A stretch of 64,000 nt of DNA from positions 83,468-147,467 of the forward strand of contig CALURG010000079.1 of assembly GCA_944323115.1 (NCBI GenBank). Reading direction: 5' to 3'. Within the stretch, counting starts at the first letter, position 1. Each line of letters opens with the position of its first letter. Made by a program: the position numbers and the translations under genes. Source of the stretch: Candidatus Gastranaerophilales bacterium. GTDB lineage: Bacteria; Cyanobacteriota; Vampirovibrionia; Gastranaerophilales; Gastranaerophilaceae. The notes beneath the pieces were generated by a model. It had not been told where the DNA came from. It saw only the letters and a list, made by a program, of their open reading frames with translations, and made no database searches. Of this stretch, positions 36,008 to 44,200 are shown piece after piece.

Positions 36008-38053
36008 TTACATTTTAAGCCACATAGCGTCATAGGGTTTTAACCTTACGGTAAGTTTTTTGTTCTGTACTCTTGCACGCACCATTTTGTCGGTCAAAAG
36101 GTCTTTTAAGAATATGTCTTTTGATTTTTTGCCGAAATCATCGTTTGTAAAAATAACCGTAGCTCTTACTCTGTCGGATGAAAGATTGTTTATTATAACA
36201 ATTCTGTCGTCTTTGTACTCCCGGACGTAAGCAAAAACTTCGGGAGTTTGTGTTTTTATTTCGGTAAATGTACCTTTTGTAATTACCGGATATTGTTTTC
36301 TTACTCTTATCAACTGTTTTACACGTGAATAAACTTTATGATTGTATGAGTTTGTATTTTTCATTGCGTCATAAAAAACTTTTTGTTTTATCGGGCCTCT
36401 GTTTATATCACGGCTGTCAAAATAACTCAAAAGCTTTGCTTTATTTTTCTTGTCGGATTTTTGTTTTGCTTCTCTGATTTTTGCACTTTGTTTTGCATTT
36501 GCAAAGTTGTTCGGCATTCCTATTTCATCACCGTAATAAATTATCGGCACTCCCGGCAAAGAAAGCAAAATAGAAAAAGCCATGCCTATTCTGTCCGGGT
36601 CATTATCCAAAAAGCTGGCAAGTCTTCCGCTCACGCCGTAGCCTTTTCTGAACGCTGCACCTTTTGGTGCTAGTCCGTCAAACAAAAGCTCTCTGGTTTT
36701 TTCATTTACCATCTCAAGCGTAAGTTCATCGTGCACTCTCAAAAACATTGCCCAAGCAGCAGAATCAGGTATTTTTGGGGTGTTTTTGTAAGCTTTCCAA
36801 AAATATGTATTGTCTGCCGTAACGAGAGAAGCCCATATAGCCGGCATATAAGGAAAATGATAGCATATTTGAACCTCATCGGTTCTTGTTATTTCTTTCA
36901 AATTGTCTTTAATTATGTGTTCTACTTTTCTGTCCGCACCAAAATACGGAAGAATGTTTTTTGGCTGCTGGCAGGCTTCTGCCTGTATAATGGAGCGAGG
37001 TGCTATTGTTTGCAAAAAAGCACTGATGAGCTGAATAATATAATGAGTTTTTGGCTGGTTTTCGGCACTTGTTCCTTTTTCTTTGCTCAAATAAGGAATA
37101 GCGTCCATCCTAAAAATATCTATACCCATATTTGCCCAAAAAGCCACTGTTTCAAGCATGTAATACAAAACTTGAGGATTCTCCCAATTTACATCAAGCT
37201 GAAACGGATAAAAAGTATGATAAATATAATAATCTTTTCCTTTTATTGTAACTTTTCTATAATGGTTGTCCGTTATTTCAGGAAAAATAAGTCTTCTTTT
37301 GGAAACAGTTCCGTCTTTTTCTTTGTATTCAACCATGTACCCGAGTTTGTCGTCTTTGTACTGTCTGTATTCCGGCATGTCTTCTCTGACGACAAAATAG
37401 TTGAGTTTGTTTATATCTCCTTTAAGTGCCTGCTGGAACCATTCATGCTGGTCGGAAAAATGGTTTAAAATTAAATCGGCTTTGATTTTAAAACCTTTTT
37501 CCTTTGCCGCACACATAAACTCTTCAAATTCTGCCATTCCTCCCAAATCCGCACGCACGTTTCTCGGATTTCTTACATCAAAACCTGAGTCATTCATGGG
37601 AGAATCGGCAAAAGGAAGAATATATATAGTCGTGACTCCCAAATCTTTAAGATAATCCAGCATTCCTATGAGTGTTTTAAAAGTGGAAGGTTTTCCTGTT
37701 TCATCAACTCCGAATTGGTCGGGATAAAACATGTAAACAACTTCGTTTTTATACCAATCAGAATCTCTTTTTAAGTCATCTTCAAAAAAAGCCTCGCTTC
37801 TTTGAAATTTCGATTTTTTTATTATTTTTTCAACTTGGTCATATATAACATCAACATTTTCTTTGCCGTAAATATGTGCTATGGACGTTTTCATAGAAAT
37901 TTCCAATTTCTTGGGCACAAGATTTTCATAATTCGGACGTGTTGTATTTGTGCTGAGGGATTTTGAATCTGTTTGAGCAGCAAAAACACCTAACCCGGAA
38001 TAAAAAAACACAAGATTTATGAGCAAAAATACAGAGAATATACGTTTATACAT
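36008..38053 (-). CDS. Secreted GH13 enzyme resembling trehalose synthase
   Basis: The protein has 681 residues and starts at ATG 38053 (AGGAAAG upstream) with a signal peptide (MYKRIFSVFLLINLVFFYSG ... FAA). The GH13 barrel motifs are complete: DLILNHFSDQHEWF, FRMDA with nucleophile D317, AEACQ with acid/base E359, and FLRVHDELTLEMV with D442. The last motif and YYGDEIGM are closest to trehalose synthase (maltose alpha-glucosyltransferase), normally a cytoplasmic enzyme, so the export signal is unusual. A sucrose- or maltose-cleaving enzyme is an alternative. Function is probably on extracytoplasmic glucans or disaccharides; it converges on a sugar permease. Confidence 0.9.
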   Translation of the reverse strand: MYKRIFSVFLLINLVFFYSGLGVFAAQTDSKSLSTNTTRPNYENLVPKKLEISMKTSIAHIYGKENVDVIYDQVEKIIKKSKFQRSEAFFEDDLKRDSDWYKNEVVYMFYPDQFGVDETGKPSTFKTLIGMLDYLKDLGVTTIYILPFADSPMNDSGFDVRNPRNVRADLGGMAEFEEFMCAAKEKGFKIKADLILNHFSDQHEWFQQALKGDINKLNYFVVREDMPEYRQYKDDKLGYMVEYKEKDGTVSKRRLIFPEITDNHYRKVTIKGKDYYIYHTFYPFQLDVNWENPQVLYYMLETVAFWANMGIDIFRMDAIPYLSKEKGTSAENQPKTHYIIQLISAFLQTIAPRSIIQAEACQQPKNILPYFGADRKVEHIIKDNLKEITRTDEVQICYHFPYMPAIWASLVTADNTYFWKAYKNTPKIPDSAAWAMFLRVHDELTLEMVNEKTRELLFDGLAPKGAAFRKGYGVSGRLASFLDNDPDRIGMAFSILLSLPGVPIIYYGDEIGMPNNFANAKQSAKIREAKQKSDKKNKAKLLSYFDSRDINRGPIKQKVFYDAMKNTNSYNHKVYSRVKQLIRVRKQYPVITKGTFTEIKTQTPEVFAYVREYKDDRIVIINNLSSDRVRATVIFTNDDFGKKSKDIFLKDLLTDKMVRARVQNKKLTVRLKPYDAMWLKM

Positions 38054-38087
38054 AAAAATTAATCTTTCCTGTTCATGACTTAAATCA

Positions 38088-38116
38088 ATTATCATTTTTA
38101 AACAAAGACAAGTCAA
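38088..38116 (-). promoter_or_regulatory. Promoter of the GH13 gene
   Basis: On the minus strand TTGACT (38111-38116), a 17-nt spacer and GATAAT (38088-38093). It would start transcription near 38081, about 28 nt before the ATG. Confidence 0.65.
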
Positions 38117-38210
38117 GATTTGTTAAAGTATGCTAAGAATATCTCCGGTATGACGATAAAAATTTTTTATAAAAACTAAGTTTTTTATGTTACAACCTTG
38201 CCGGACTTTT

Positions 38211-39578
38211 TTATTTTTCCGTATGTAATTTTTGTTTTTGCATTTCCAAAAGAGCGGTATATGTCGGCATAATTAACAATTGTTCGCCTTCTTCTATGCT
38301 TTTTACAGAATAGTCAATTGCTTCTTTTATATCTTTTTTGACTTCAATTTTTGCTTCGTCAAATCCGGCATATTTCATTCTTACAGCCATGTCATATGCT
38401 CTGCTTCCGCTCACTACAATACTGTTTTCATAGTCTTTTAAAAGTTCAAAATCCGTATCCCAAAGCCAGGAAACATCCCGTCCGTCAGCATAATTATCAT
38501 TTATAATAATTAAAAGTTTTTTTGCTGATTTTTGATTTATTGTCCTTAGAACCTCAGATGCACCCGTTGGATTTTTTATCAGTTGAACAAGAATATTTCT
38601 TTTGTTTATCGAAAATCTTTCCGACCTTCCAAAAATTGATTCATAAGTATCGAGGCCTTTTTGTATAATTTCCGGAGAAATATTTAATTCCAAACATGCA
38701 CTGACTGCGGCAAGAACATTGTATGTATTGTATAAACCCGGAAGTTTGGTTTTAAAACACAATTCTTTATTTTCAGAATCTTTATTAAACTTTAAATATA
38801 TTTCGGAATATTCGTCATAAATCACTCCATAACCTTTATAATCAGGCTCGGGTCTTTGTCGGCCGCAATTTTTGCAAAAATATTTTCCAATATGTGCATA
38901 GTATCTTTTTTCGTAAGACAAATCAGAACCGCATGGGCATGATACGGCTTCTGACGGAGCCAGTGATTCTTTTGAAGAAGTTTTGTATGTTATATCTTCG
39001 AATCCGAAAAAAATCTTTTTATTTTTTTCTCCAAGCGAAGAAAGCATTGGGTCATCCGTATTGACAAATATTTTTAAATTTGGATTTTTATCAATTGCTT
39101 CTTGGATTTTTTTTGCGGTTGTATTGAGTTCTCCGTACCTGTCCAATTGGTCTCGAAAAAGGTTTGTTACAAGCAGGTAATCCGCATTTATGTAATCATA
39201 AAGTTTTGTCAGGTATGCTTCATCGGATTCCAAAACAGCAAAATCAAATTTTGAAAAAGGTTTGTAACCGACAGCAAGAGAACTGGCTATGCCTGACAAC
39301 ATATTTGCCCCTTTTTCATTATGCAAAACAGAATACTGCGAGACTTTTAAAATATGTGCAATAAGTCCGGCTGTGGTTGTTTTTCCGTTAGTACCCGTAA
39401 CGGTCAAAATATTTTTTTTGCAATATTTTGACATAAAAGACAAAAAGTTTTTTGATATTTTTAAAGCGACCACTCCCGGCAGTGAGGTACCCGGACTTTT
39501 AAAAAAATGCAAGCTCTCATTTACTGCTTTCGCACCAAACAGTGCTGTGTAAAAACTAAGTTTATCCGTTGTTTTCAT
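38211..39578 (-). CDS. murT: MurT-like Mur ligase (lipid II amidation subunit)
   Basis: A 455-residue Mur-ligase-like protein of the MurT (DUF1727) family, which with the glutaminase GatD amidates peptidoglycan stem D-glutamate. The P-loop is TGTNGKTTT at 61-69, a Cys4 zinc ribbon (CPCG ... CKNCG) lies near 213-240, and the C-terminal domain has IINDNYADGRDVSWLWD, a MurT hallmark. GatD is not next to it; instead folC is divergent 28 nt away. I chose ATG 39578 because a TATAAT ends 7 nt upstream. Longer starts at 39608 or 39617 would overlap the divergent folC start. Confidence 0.88.
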   Translation of the reverse strand: MKTTDKLSFYTALFGAKAVNESLHFFKSPGTSLPGVVALKISKNFLSFMSKYCKKNILTVTGTNGKTTTAGLIAHILKVSQYSVLHNEKGANMLSGIASSLAVGYKPFSKFDFAVLESDEAYLTKLYDYINADYLLVTNLFRDQLDRYGELNTTAKKIQEAIDKNPNLKIFVNTDDPMLSSLGEKNKKIFFGFEDITYKTSSKESLAPSEAVSCPCGSDLSYEKRYYAHIGKYFCKNCGRQRPEPDYKGYGVIYDEYSEIYLKFNKDSENKELCFKTKLPGLYNTYNVLAAVSACLELNISPEIIQKGLDTYESIFGRSERFSINKRNILVQLIKNPTGASEVLRTINQKSAKKLLIIINDNYADGRDVSWLWDTDFELLKDYENSIVVSGSRAYDMAVRMKYAGFDEAKIEVKKDIKEAIDYSVKSIEEGEQLLIMPTYTALLEMQKQKLHTEK

Positions 39579-39600
39579 ATCAATGATTATATCGTAAAAT
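39572..39600 (+). promoter_or_regulatory. folC promoter overlapping the divergent murT promoter
   Basis: TTTTCA (39572-39577), a 17-nt spacer and TAAAAT (39595-39600), 6 nt before the folC ATG at 39607. The murT TATAAT reads on the other strand at 39586-39591, so the two promoters interlock. Confidence 0.5.
39586..39591 (-). promoter_or_regulatory. murT -10 box, 7 nt before its start
   Basis: TATAAT on the minus strand ends 7 nt before the murT ATG with no ribosome site between. Its -35 would lie inside the folC coding start; no good match is seen there. Confidence 0.5.
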
Positions 39601-39606
39601 TTAAGC

Positions 39607-40887
39607 ATGGAAAACAATTATCAAAAAGCAATCAATCTAATAACCTCAAGAGAAAAGTTCCACATATGTCTGGGATTGGACAGAATTTTAAAAATTTTGG
39701 AAATTCTCGGCAATCCCCAAAAAAATCTCAAAATAATTCATGTTGCAGGGACAAACGGTAAAGGTTCGGTTTGTGCAATTTTGTCAAAAGTTCTTTCCTG
39801 TGCCGGGTACAAAACCGGTCTTTATACAAGCCCTCATATCTTGGAATATACGGAACGCATAAAAATCAACCAAACGGATATTTCAAAAATTGATTTTGCT
39901 GATTTGATTTTTGAAATATCGGATATTGCACAAAAAAACAATATTTACCTTACAGAATTTGAACTGCTTACGGCTGCGGCATACAAATATTTTTCCGACA
40001 AACAAACCGATATTTGTGTAATAGAAACCGGGCTGGGCGGAAGACTGGATGCAACATCTGCCATATCAGAAAATGTTTTGTCAATAATCACTTCGATAAG
40101 TTTTGATCATGTTGACAGGCTTGGTGACACTATAGAAAAAATAGCTTTTGAAAAAGCAGGGATTATAAAAAACGGCTGTCCGGTGCTTGTCAGCAAAAAA
40201 AACAAGGGTTTTGAAACAATTTTAAAAACAGCAAAAGAAAAAAACAGCAATATTCTTGTACCCGAAAACTACGTGGATTTAAGGTTTGAAAACAACAGAA
40301 ATTATGCTTTTTACAAAAATGAAAAATATGAATTTAATTTGCTTGGTTTGTGGCAAAAAGAAAATCTTGAGCTGGTTTTCAGATGTATTGAATATTTAAA
40401 AAATTCAGGATATGAAATTTCCAAAGAGGCTGTAAAAAAAGCTCTCAAAACTATTTTTTGGCCATGTCGTATGCAGTATATTGAAAAATACAATCTCTTG
40501 ATTGACGGAACTCACAATCCGGACGGTGCAAGGGTTTTGAAAGATAGTTTGGATTATTATTTCCCCAATCAAAAAAGAGTTTGGATTTACGGCTCATTAA
40601 AAACAAAGAATTACAAAAAGGTTATGGAAACTCTTTTTTCAAAAGATGATGAAGTATATTTCTATGATTTCAAATACCCTAACAGCGTAAATTTTCAAGA
40701 TTTACAAAAAATAATTGCAAAATCATACCCCATAAATCAAAAAGAACTGGAATATCTTTTGGAAGAAAACAAAAATAAACAAAATCTCGTTGTCATTTCA
40801 GGCTCTTTTTATATGATAGGTTCAATTTTTTCTCAAATGTCTTCCGATTTTTTTAAAAATATTGCCAGGTTGGATAATATCTTATAA
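39607..40887 (+). CDS. folC: Folylpolyglutamate synthase / dihydrofolate synthase
   Basis: Adds glutamates to folates (and may make dihydrofolate). The 426-residue protein has HVAGTNGKGSVCAILSKVL at about 44-62 including the P-loop, LYTSPHILEYTERI with the folate-site residues, ETGLGGRLDATS, and the C-terminal domain with DGTHNPDGARVL. It is divergent from another Mur-ligase superfamily member, murT. The ATG lies 6 nt after a -10-like TAAAAT, with no ribosome site. Confidence 0.96.
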   Translation: MENNYQKAINLITSREKFHICLGLDRILKILEILGNPQKNLKIIHVAGTNGKGSVCAILSKVLSCAGYKTGLYTSPHILEYTERIKINQTDISKIDFADLIFEISDIAQKNNIYLTEFELLTAAAYKYFSDKQTDICVIETGLGGRLDATSAISENVLSIITSISFDHVDRLGDTIEKIAFEKAGIIKNGCPVLVSKKNKGFETILKTAKEKNSNILVPENYVDLRFENNRNYAFYKNEKYEFNLLGLWQKENLELVFRCIEYLKNSGYEISKEAVKKALKTIFWPCRMQYIEKYNLLIDGTHNPDGARVLKDSLDYYFPNQKRVWIYGSLKTKNYKKVMETLFSKDDEVYFYDFKYPNSVNFQDLQKIIAKSYPINQKELEYLLEENKNKQNLVVISGSFYMIGSIFSQMSSDFFKNIARLDNIL

Positions 40888-40980
40888 ATTTTTAGTCATC
40901 CATAATGTCATGAACAAAAAGAACTCTCCATTTTCTTTGTTAGCTGTTTAGTAATGAAAAGAAAGGAAAAAGCTAAAGTG

Positions 40981-41667
40981 ATGTTGACTACTGTGGAACA
41001 AGACAATCAGATTATTAATGTAGTTATAGTTGAAGATTACAAATTGACAAGAGTAGGACTGCGTTCGGCATTGAACGAGTTTGACAATATCAACGTAGTC
41101 GGTGAAGCGGAAGACGCAATAAAAGGACTGGAAGTAATAAAACAAAAAAAACCGGATGTAGTGCTTATGGATTTGGGCCTGCCCGAAATGAACGGAATCG
41201 AAGCAACACAAAAAGTAAAAGAACTTTCTATGGAAACAAAAGTAATAATTCTTACCTCTCATGACAGAGAAGAAGAGGTTCTTGCCGCACTCGGTTCGGG
41301 TGCTTCTGCATATTGTTTAAAAGATATTGACCCGACTACACTGGCTTCGGTTATTAAAAATGTTTCAAAAGGTGCTTGCTGGCTTGATTCTGCTGTTGCA
41401 CAGGTGGCTTTGAATTTGTTCCCGAAACCTGAAAACATAAACCTGCAAAACAGCACGGAAATTTCTGATGCAAGGGCACAATTGACCGAAAGAGAATTTG
41501 AAGTATTGAGACTCCTTGTTAAAGGAAAAAGCAACACGGAAATAGCAAAAGAACTGATTGTCAGTGTACATACGGCAAAAGCTCATGTTTGCAGCATTTT
41601 ACAAAAATTGTGTGTTGATGACCGTGTTCAAGCCGCAGTAAAAGCTATTAAAGAAAATATTATTTAA
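40981..41667 (+). CDS. NarL/FixJ-type response regulator
   Basis: A two-domain regulator of 228 residues. The receiver has the acidic pair in VIVEDY, the phosphoacceptor D64 in VVLMDLGLPEMNG, the T/S in LTSHD and K in YCLKDID. The LuxR-type helix-turn-helix is at about 165-220 (LTEREFEVLRLLVKGKSNTEIA ... HTAKAHVCSIL). The start is uncertain among ATG 40954, GTG 40978 and ATG 40981; AAAGGAAAAA favours the last two. TGTTTAGTAAT lies upstream at 40945-40955. No kinase adjoins it. A terminator follows. Confidence 0.9.
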   Translation: MLTTVEQDNQIINVVIVEDYKLTRVGLRSALNEFDNINVVGEAEDAIKGLEVIKQKKPDVVLMDLGLPEMNGIEATQKVKELSMETKVIILTSHDREEEVLAALGSGASAYCLKDIDPTTLASVIKNVSKGACWLDSAVAQVALNLFPKPENINLQNSTEISDARAQLTEREFEVLRLLVKGKSNTEIAKELIVSVHTAKAHVCSILQKLCVDDRVQAAVKAIKENII

Positions 41668-41731
41668 TTTTTTGAACGGTTTATAAAAAAACAAACAATT
41701 TACCACAACACAATATTTGATTCACACTAAT

Positions 41732-41773
41732 AAAACCTCCTTTGTGAAAGAAATTTCATAACGGGGGTTTTTA
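41732..41773 (+). terminator. Terminator after the response regulator
   Basis: AAAACCTCC pairs with GGGGGTTTT around an inner TGAAA-GAAA-TTTCA hairpin, ending in a T-rich run. It separates the regulator from the umuC promoter that begins 9 nt later. Confidence 0.65.
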
Positions 41774-41781
41774 AAAACATG

Positions 41782-41810
41782 TTGACAAATTATAGACAAA
41801 TGTCTATAAT
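41782..41810 (+). promoter_or_regulatory. umuC promoter with overlapping palindromic operator
   Basis: Consensus promoter TTGACA (41782-41787), 17-nt spacer, TATAAT (41805-41810). The perfect inverted repeat TATAGAC-AAAT-GTCTATA (41791-41808) fills the spacer and overlaps the -10, the ideal site for a dimeric repressor. In front of umuC a LexA-type or S24-type SOS repressor is the natural candidate, although the sequence is not the E. coli, Bacillus or cyanobacterial LexA consensus. Confidence 0.85.
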
Positions 41811-41822
41811 AAAATTGTAAAC

Positions 41823-41903
41823 AAAAAAGAGCGGAACATTTACACCTTCCTTCCCGGCTTAAAATTTGCAAATCTCAACATGTCTTTGTTCCGCTTGTTT
41901 TTT
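41823..41903 (+). terminator. Leader hairpin with U-tract before umuC (attenuator or small RNA end)
   Basis: AGCGGAACA (41830-41838) pairs perfectly with TGTTCCGCT (41887-41895); the stem extends outward through a G-U and A-U pairs into the T-run GTTTTTT. The loop is about 48 nt. Transcription from the umuC promoter starts near 41817, so this terminator-like structure lies inside the leader, before the umuC start at 41936. Confidence 0.6.
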
Positions 41904-41948
41904 CTTTTGTCTCAAGAAATATTAAGGTATCGGTTATGGCGGAAATAG
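41880..41948 (+). CDS. Possible 22-residue leader peptide overlapping umuC start
   Basis: ATG 41880 opens a short frame MSLFRLFFLLSQ...RYRLWRK ending at TAG 41946-41948, inside the first codons of umuC in another frame. Its first codons form the right arm of the leader hairpin, so translation would melt the terminator. There is no clear ribosome site, so it is only a candidate. Confidence 0.25.
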   Translation: MSLFRLFFLLSQEILRYRLWRK

Positions 41949-43147
41949 CTCTTGTGGATTGCAACAATTTTTTTGTTTCATGCGAACAACTCATGAATCC
42001 GGCTTTGAAAGACAAAGCTGTCTGCGTATTGAGCAACAATGACGGATGTATTATTGCCCGTTCAAAAGAAGCAAAAGAAATAGGCATACCTATGGGATAT
42101 CCGCTTTTTAAAGCACGAAAAGAATTTAAAAATGTTATCTATATTTCAAGAAATTTCGGACTGTATCATGATATTTCAAACAGAATTATGCTAAAGCTCC
42201 TAAACTACACTCCCGATGTTGAGCAATACTCTATTGACGAAGCTTTTTTGGATTTAACCGGTTTAAAAAAACTCTACAGATGTTCTTACGAGGAAATTAT
42301 TGCAAAAATAAAATATGAAATAGAAACACAAATAGGTGTTCCTGTTTCTATCGGTCTTGCACCTACAAAAACCTTAGCAAAACTCGCCTGCGAAACAGCA
42401 AAAAAAAATGAAAAATTACAGGGACTTTTTCGTATAAACAAAAGAAATTTGGATGAAATTTTGAAAAAAACTTATATTGAAGATGTCTGGGGTGTAGGCA
42501 AAAACACAGCCGCACTTTTTCACAAGTACGGAATATACAAATGTAATGAAATTGTCAAACAAAATGATTTTTGGTTAAAAAAAATATGGGGCAAAAGAGG
42601 TCTTGAACTAAAAGCAGAACTTCTCGGACAAAGTATAGACACAGTAAAAAACAAAGCCGAACTGCCAAAATCTATCCAAAAAACAAGTGCTTTCAGTAAA
42701 TTCACTCAAGACAAAAACTACATAAAAAACTCATTGCATTATCATTCTCATCAAATATGTTCAAAATTGAGAAAACTGGGATTACAGGCAGAAATTATTT
42801 GTGTAATGTTAAGAACCAAAGATTTCAGAGTTTTTGTTGAAAAAACCGTTTTGCCGGAACCCTGTGACAGCGAGTTTTTAATAAACCAATATACGGATAT
42901 GCTTTTTGAAAGAATTTACAATCCTGAAATTGTATACCGTGCTTCGGGAATTTTTGCCGAAAAACTCACGGAAAAAGCAGCTTCTCAGCTTTTTTTGTTT
43001 AACGACCAAAAAACAGAAAAAGCAAAAAAACTCTCGCAGCTTTGGGATTCTTTCGAACAAAAATACGGCAGAAATACTTTTTCCATAGGAACAATTCAAG
43101 ACCCTCAAAGCGAAAGCAAACTACACGGGCAAAATTATTTTTCATAA
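41936..43147 (+). CDS. umuC: UmuC-type Y-family DNA polymerase
   Basis: Error-prone translesion polymerase subunit, 403 residues. The palm motif DCNNFFVSCE starts at residue 8 with metal ligand D8, and SIDEAFLDL has D101 and E102. The helix-hairpin-helix region has VWGVGKNTA, and the C-terminal sliding-clamp-binding motif QLFLF lies at 351-355. AAGGT 7 nt upstream fits the ATG. No umuD is adjacent, unlike most umuDC operons. Control is by the palindromic operator and probably the leader hairpin. Confidence 0.95.
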   Translation: MAEIALVDCNNFFVSCEQLMNPALKDKAVCVLSNNDGCIIARSKEAKEIGIPMGYPLFKARKEFKNVIYISRNFGLYHDISNRIMLKLLNYTPDVEQYSIDEAFLDLTGLKKLYRCSYEEIIAKIKYEIETQIGVPVSIGLAPTKTLAKLACETAKKNEKLQGLFRINKRNLDEILKKTYIEDVWGVGKNTAALFHKYGIYKCNEIVKQNDFWLKKIWGKRGLELKAELLGQSIDTVKNKAELPKSIQKTSAFSKFTQDKNYIKNSLHYHSHQICSKLRKLGLQAEIICVMLRTKDFRVFVEKTVLPEPCDSEFLINQYTDMLFERIYNPEIVYRASGIFAEKLTEKAASQLFLFNDQKTEKAKKLSQLWDSFEQKYGRNTFSIGTIQDPQSESKLHGQNYFS

Positions 43148-43212
43148 ATTTCATATAGTCAACCGACAGTGATAACAATTACACAGCAAGCAAAAGCTAT
43201 TTTTTAAAGAAG

Positions 43213-44100
43213 TTAAATCCAGTTTTCAAAGTCCGGTTTTTTCTTTCTCCAATTTTTTGAAACCTTTACGGTTAACTCCAGATATACTTTTTTCTCGGTC
43301 ATTTTTTCAATTTCGATTCTTGATTGAGAACCTATTGTCTTAAGCATTTGTCCTTTTTTGCCGATAAGTATACCTTTTTGGCTCTCGTGTTCAACATGGA
43401 TAGTAGCAAAAATCCTGTCTATTTCTTGCTTTTCCTCGAATTTTTCAATAACAACAGCTACACTGTGAGGAATTTCGTCTTTGGTATTTTTAAGAATTTT
43501 TTCACGTATAATTTCCTGTGCAATAGAACGGACACTTTCATCCGTCAAATCCTCTTCAGAATAAACAGGTTCGCCTTCAGGCAGTTTACGCATGATGGTC
43601 GATATCAATGTGTCAATATTTCTGCCTGTTTGAGCAGAAATTTTTGCTGTCGGCATATTTTTTTCAAAAAGCATTTTGTATGAAAGCAGATTTTGTTCTT
43701 TTTTTATAGGATCCTTTATTTTATCAACTTTATTTAAAACAATGATTACCGGAATATTTGTCTTCTTAAGCAAATTTTCAACAATCCATTTGTCTCCGCT
43801 TCCTGCCGGTTCAGAAACATCCGCAAGAAAAAGTATCAAATCCGCATCCGGAATTGCACATTTTGCTTCATCCATAAGAAACTCGCCAAGTTTGTCCAAC
43901 GGTTTGTGAACACCCGGCGTATCGATAAAAACAATCTGCCCTTCTTCGTTTGTATATATTCCTTTTATTCTTCTTCTTGTTGTTTGTGCTTTGTCAGTAG
44001 CAATTGCTATTTTTTGACCTATTATTGTGTTTAAAAGTGTTGATTTTCCTACATTTGGTCTTCCAATAACAGCTACAAAGCCTGATTTAAAATTTTTCAT
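43213..44100 (-). CDS. era: GTPase Era
   Basis: Essential GTPase that binds the 3' end of 16S rRNA during 30S maturation. The 295-residue protein has G1 GRPNVGKS at 13-20, the G2 TTRRRIKGI region, G3 DTPG, G4 NKVD, and a C-terminal KH domain with GILIGKKGQMLKTIG. AGAGG is 4-5 nt before the ATG. It lies downstream of dnaN on the same strand with a 100-nt gap. Confidence 0.96.
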   Translation of the reverse strand: MKNFKSGFVAVIGRPNVGKSTLLNTIIGQKIAIATDKAQTTRRRIKGIYTNEEGQIVFIDTPGVHKPLDKLGEFLMDEAKCAIPDADLILFLADVSEPAGSGDKWIVENLLKKTNIPVIIVLNKVDKIKDPIKKEQNLLSYKMLFEKNMPTAKISAQTGRNIDTLISTIMRKLPEGEPVYSEEDLTDESVRSIAQEIIREKILKNTKDEIPHSVAVVIEKFEEKQEIDRIFATIHVEHESQKGILIGKKGQMLKTIGSQSRIEIEKMTEKKVYLELTVKVSKNWRKKKPDFENWI

Positions 44101-44200
44101 AAGCCTCTTAGTATTAATATTTAAGCAACATTAGATTACAACAAACAGACTAGCTTTTCATTAAAAAGCACAAAAAATATGTAATAAACAATCAGAAAAA

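Noticed and set aside
36383..37655. Plus-strand open frames of 84-245 codons inside the GH13 gene
   Set aside because: They are antisense to a gene with complete catalytic motifs and have Cys/Phe/His-rich composition typical of shadow frames.
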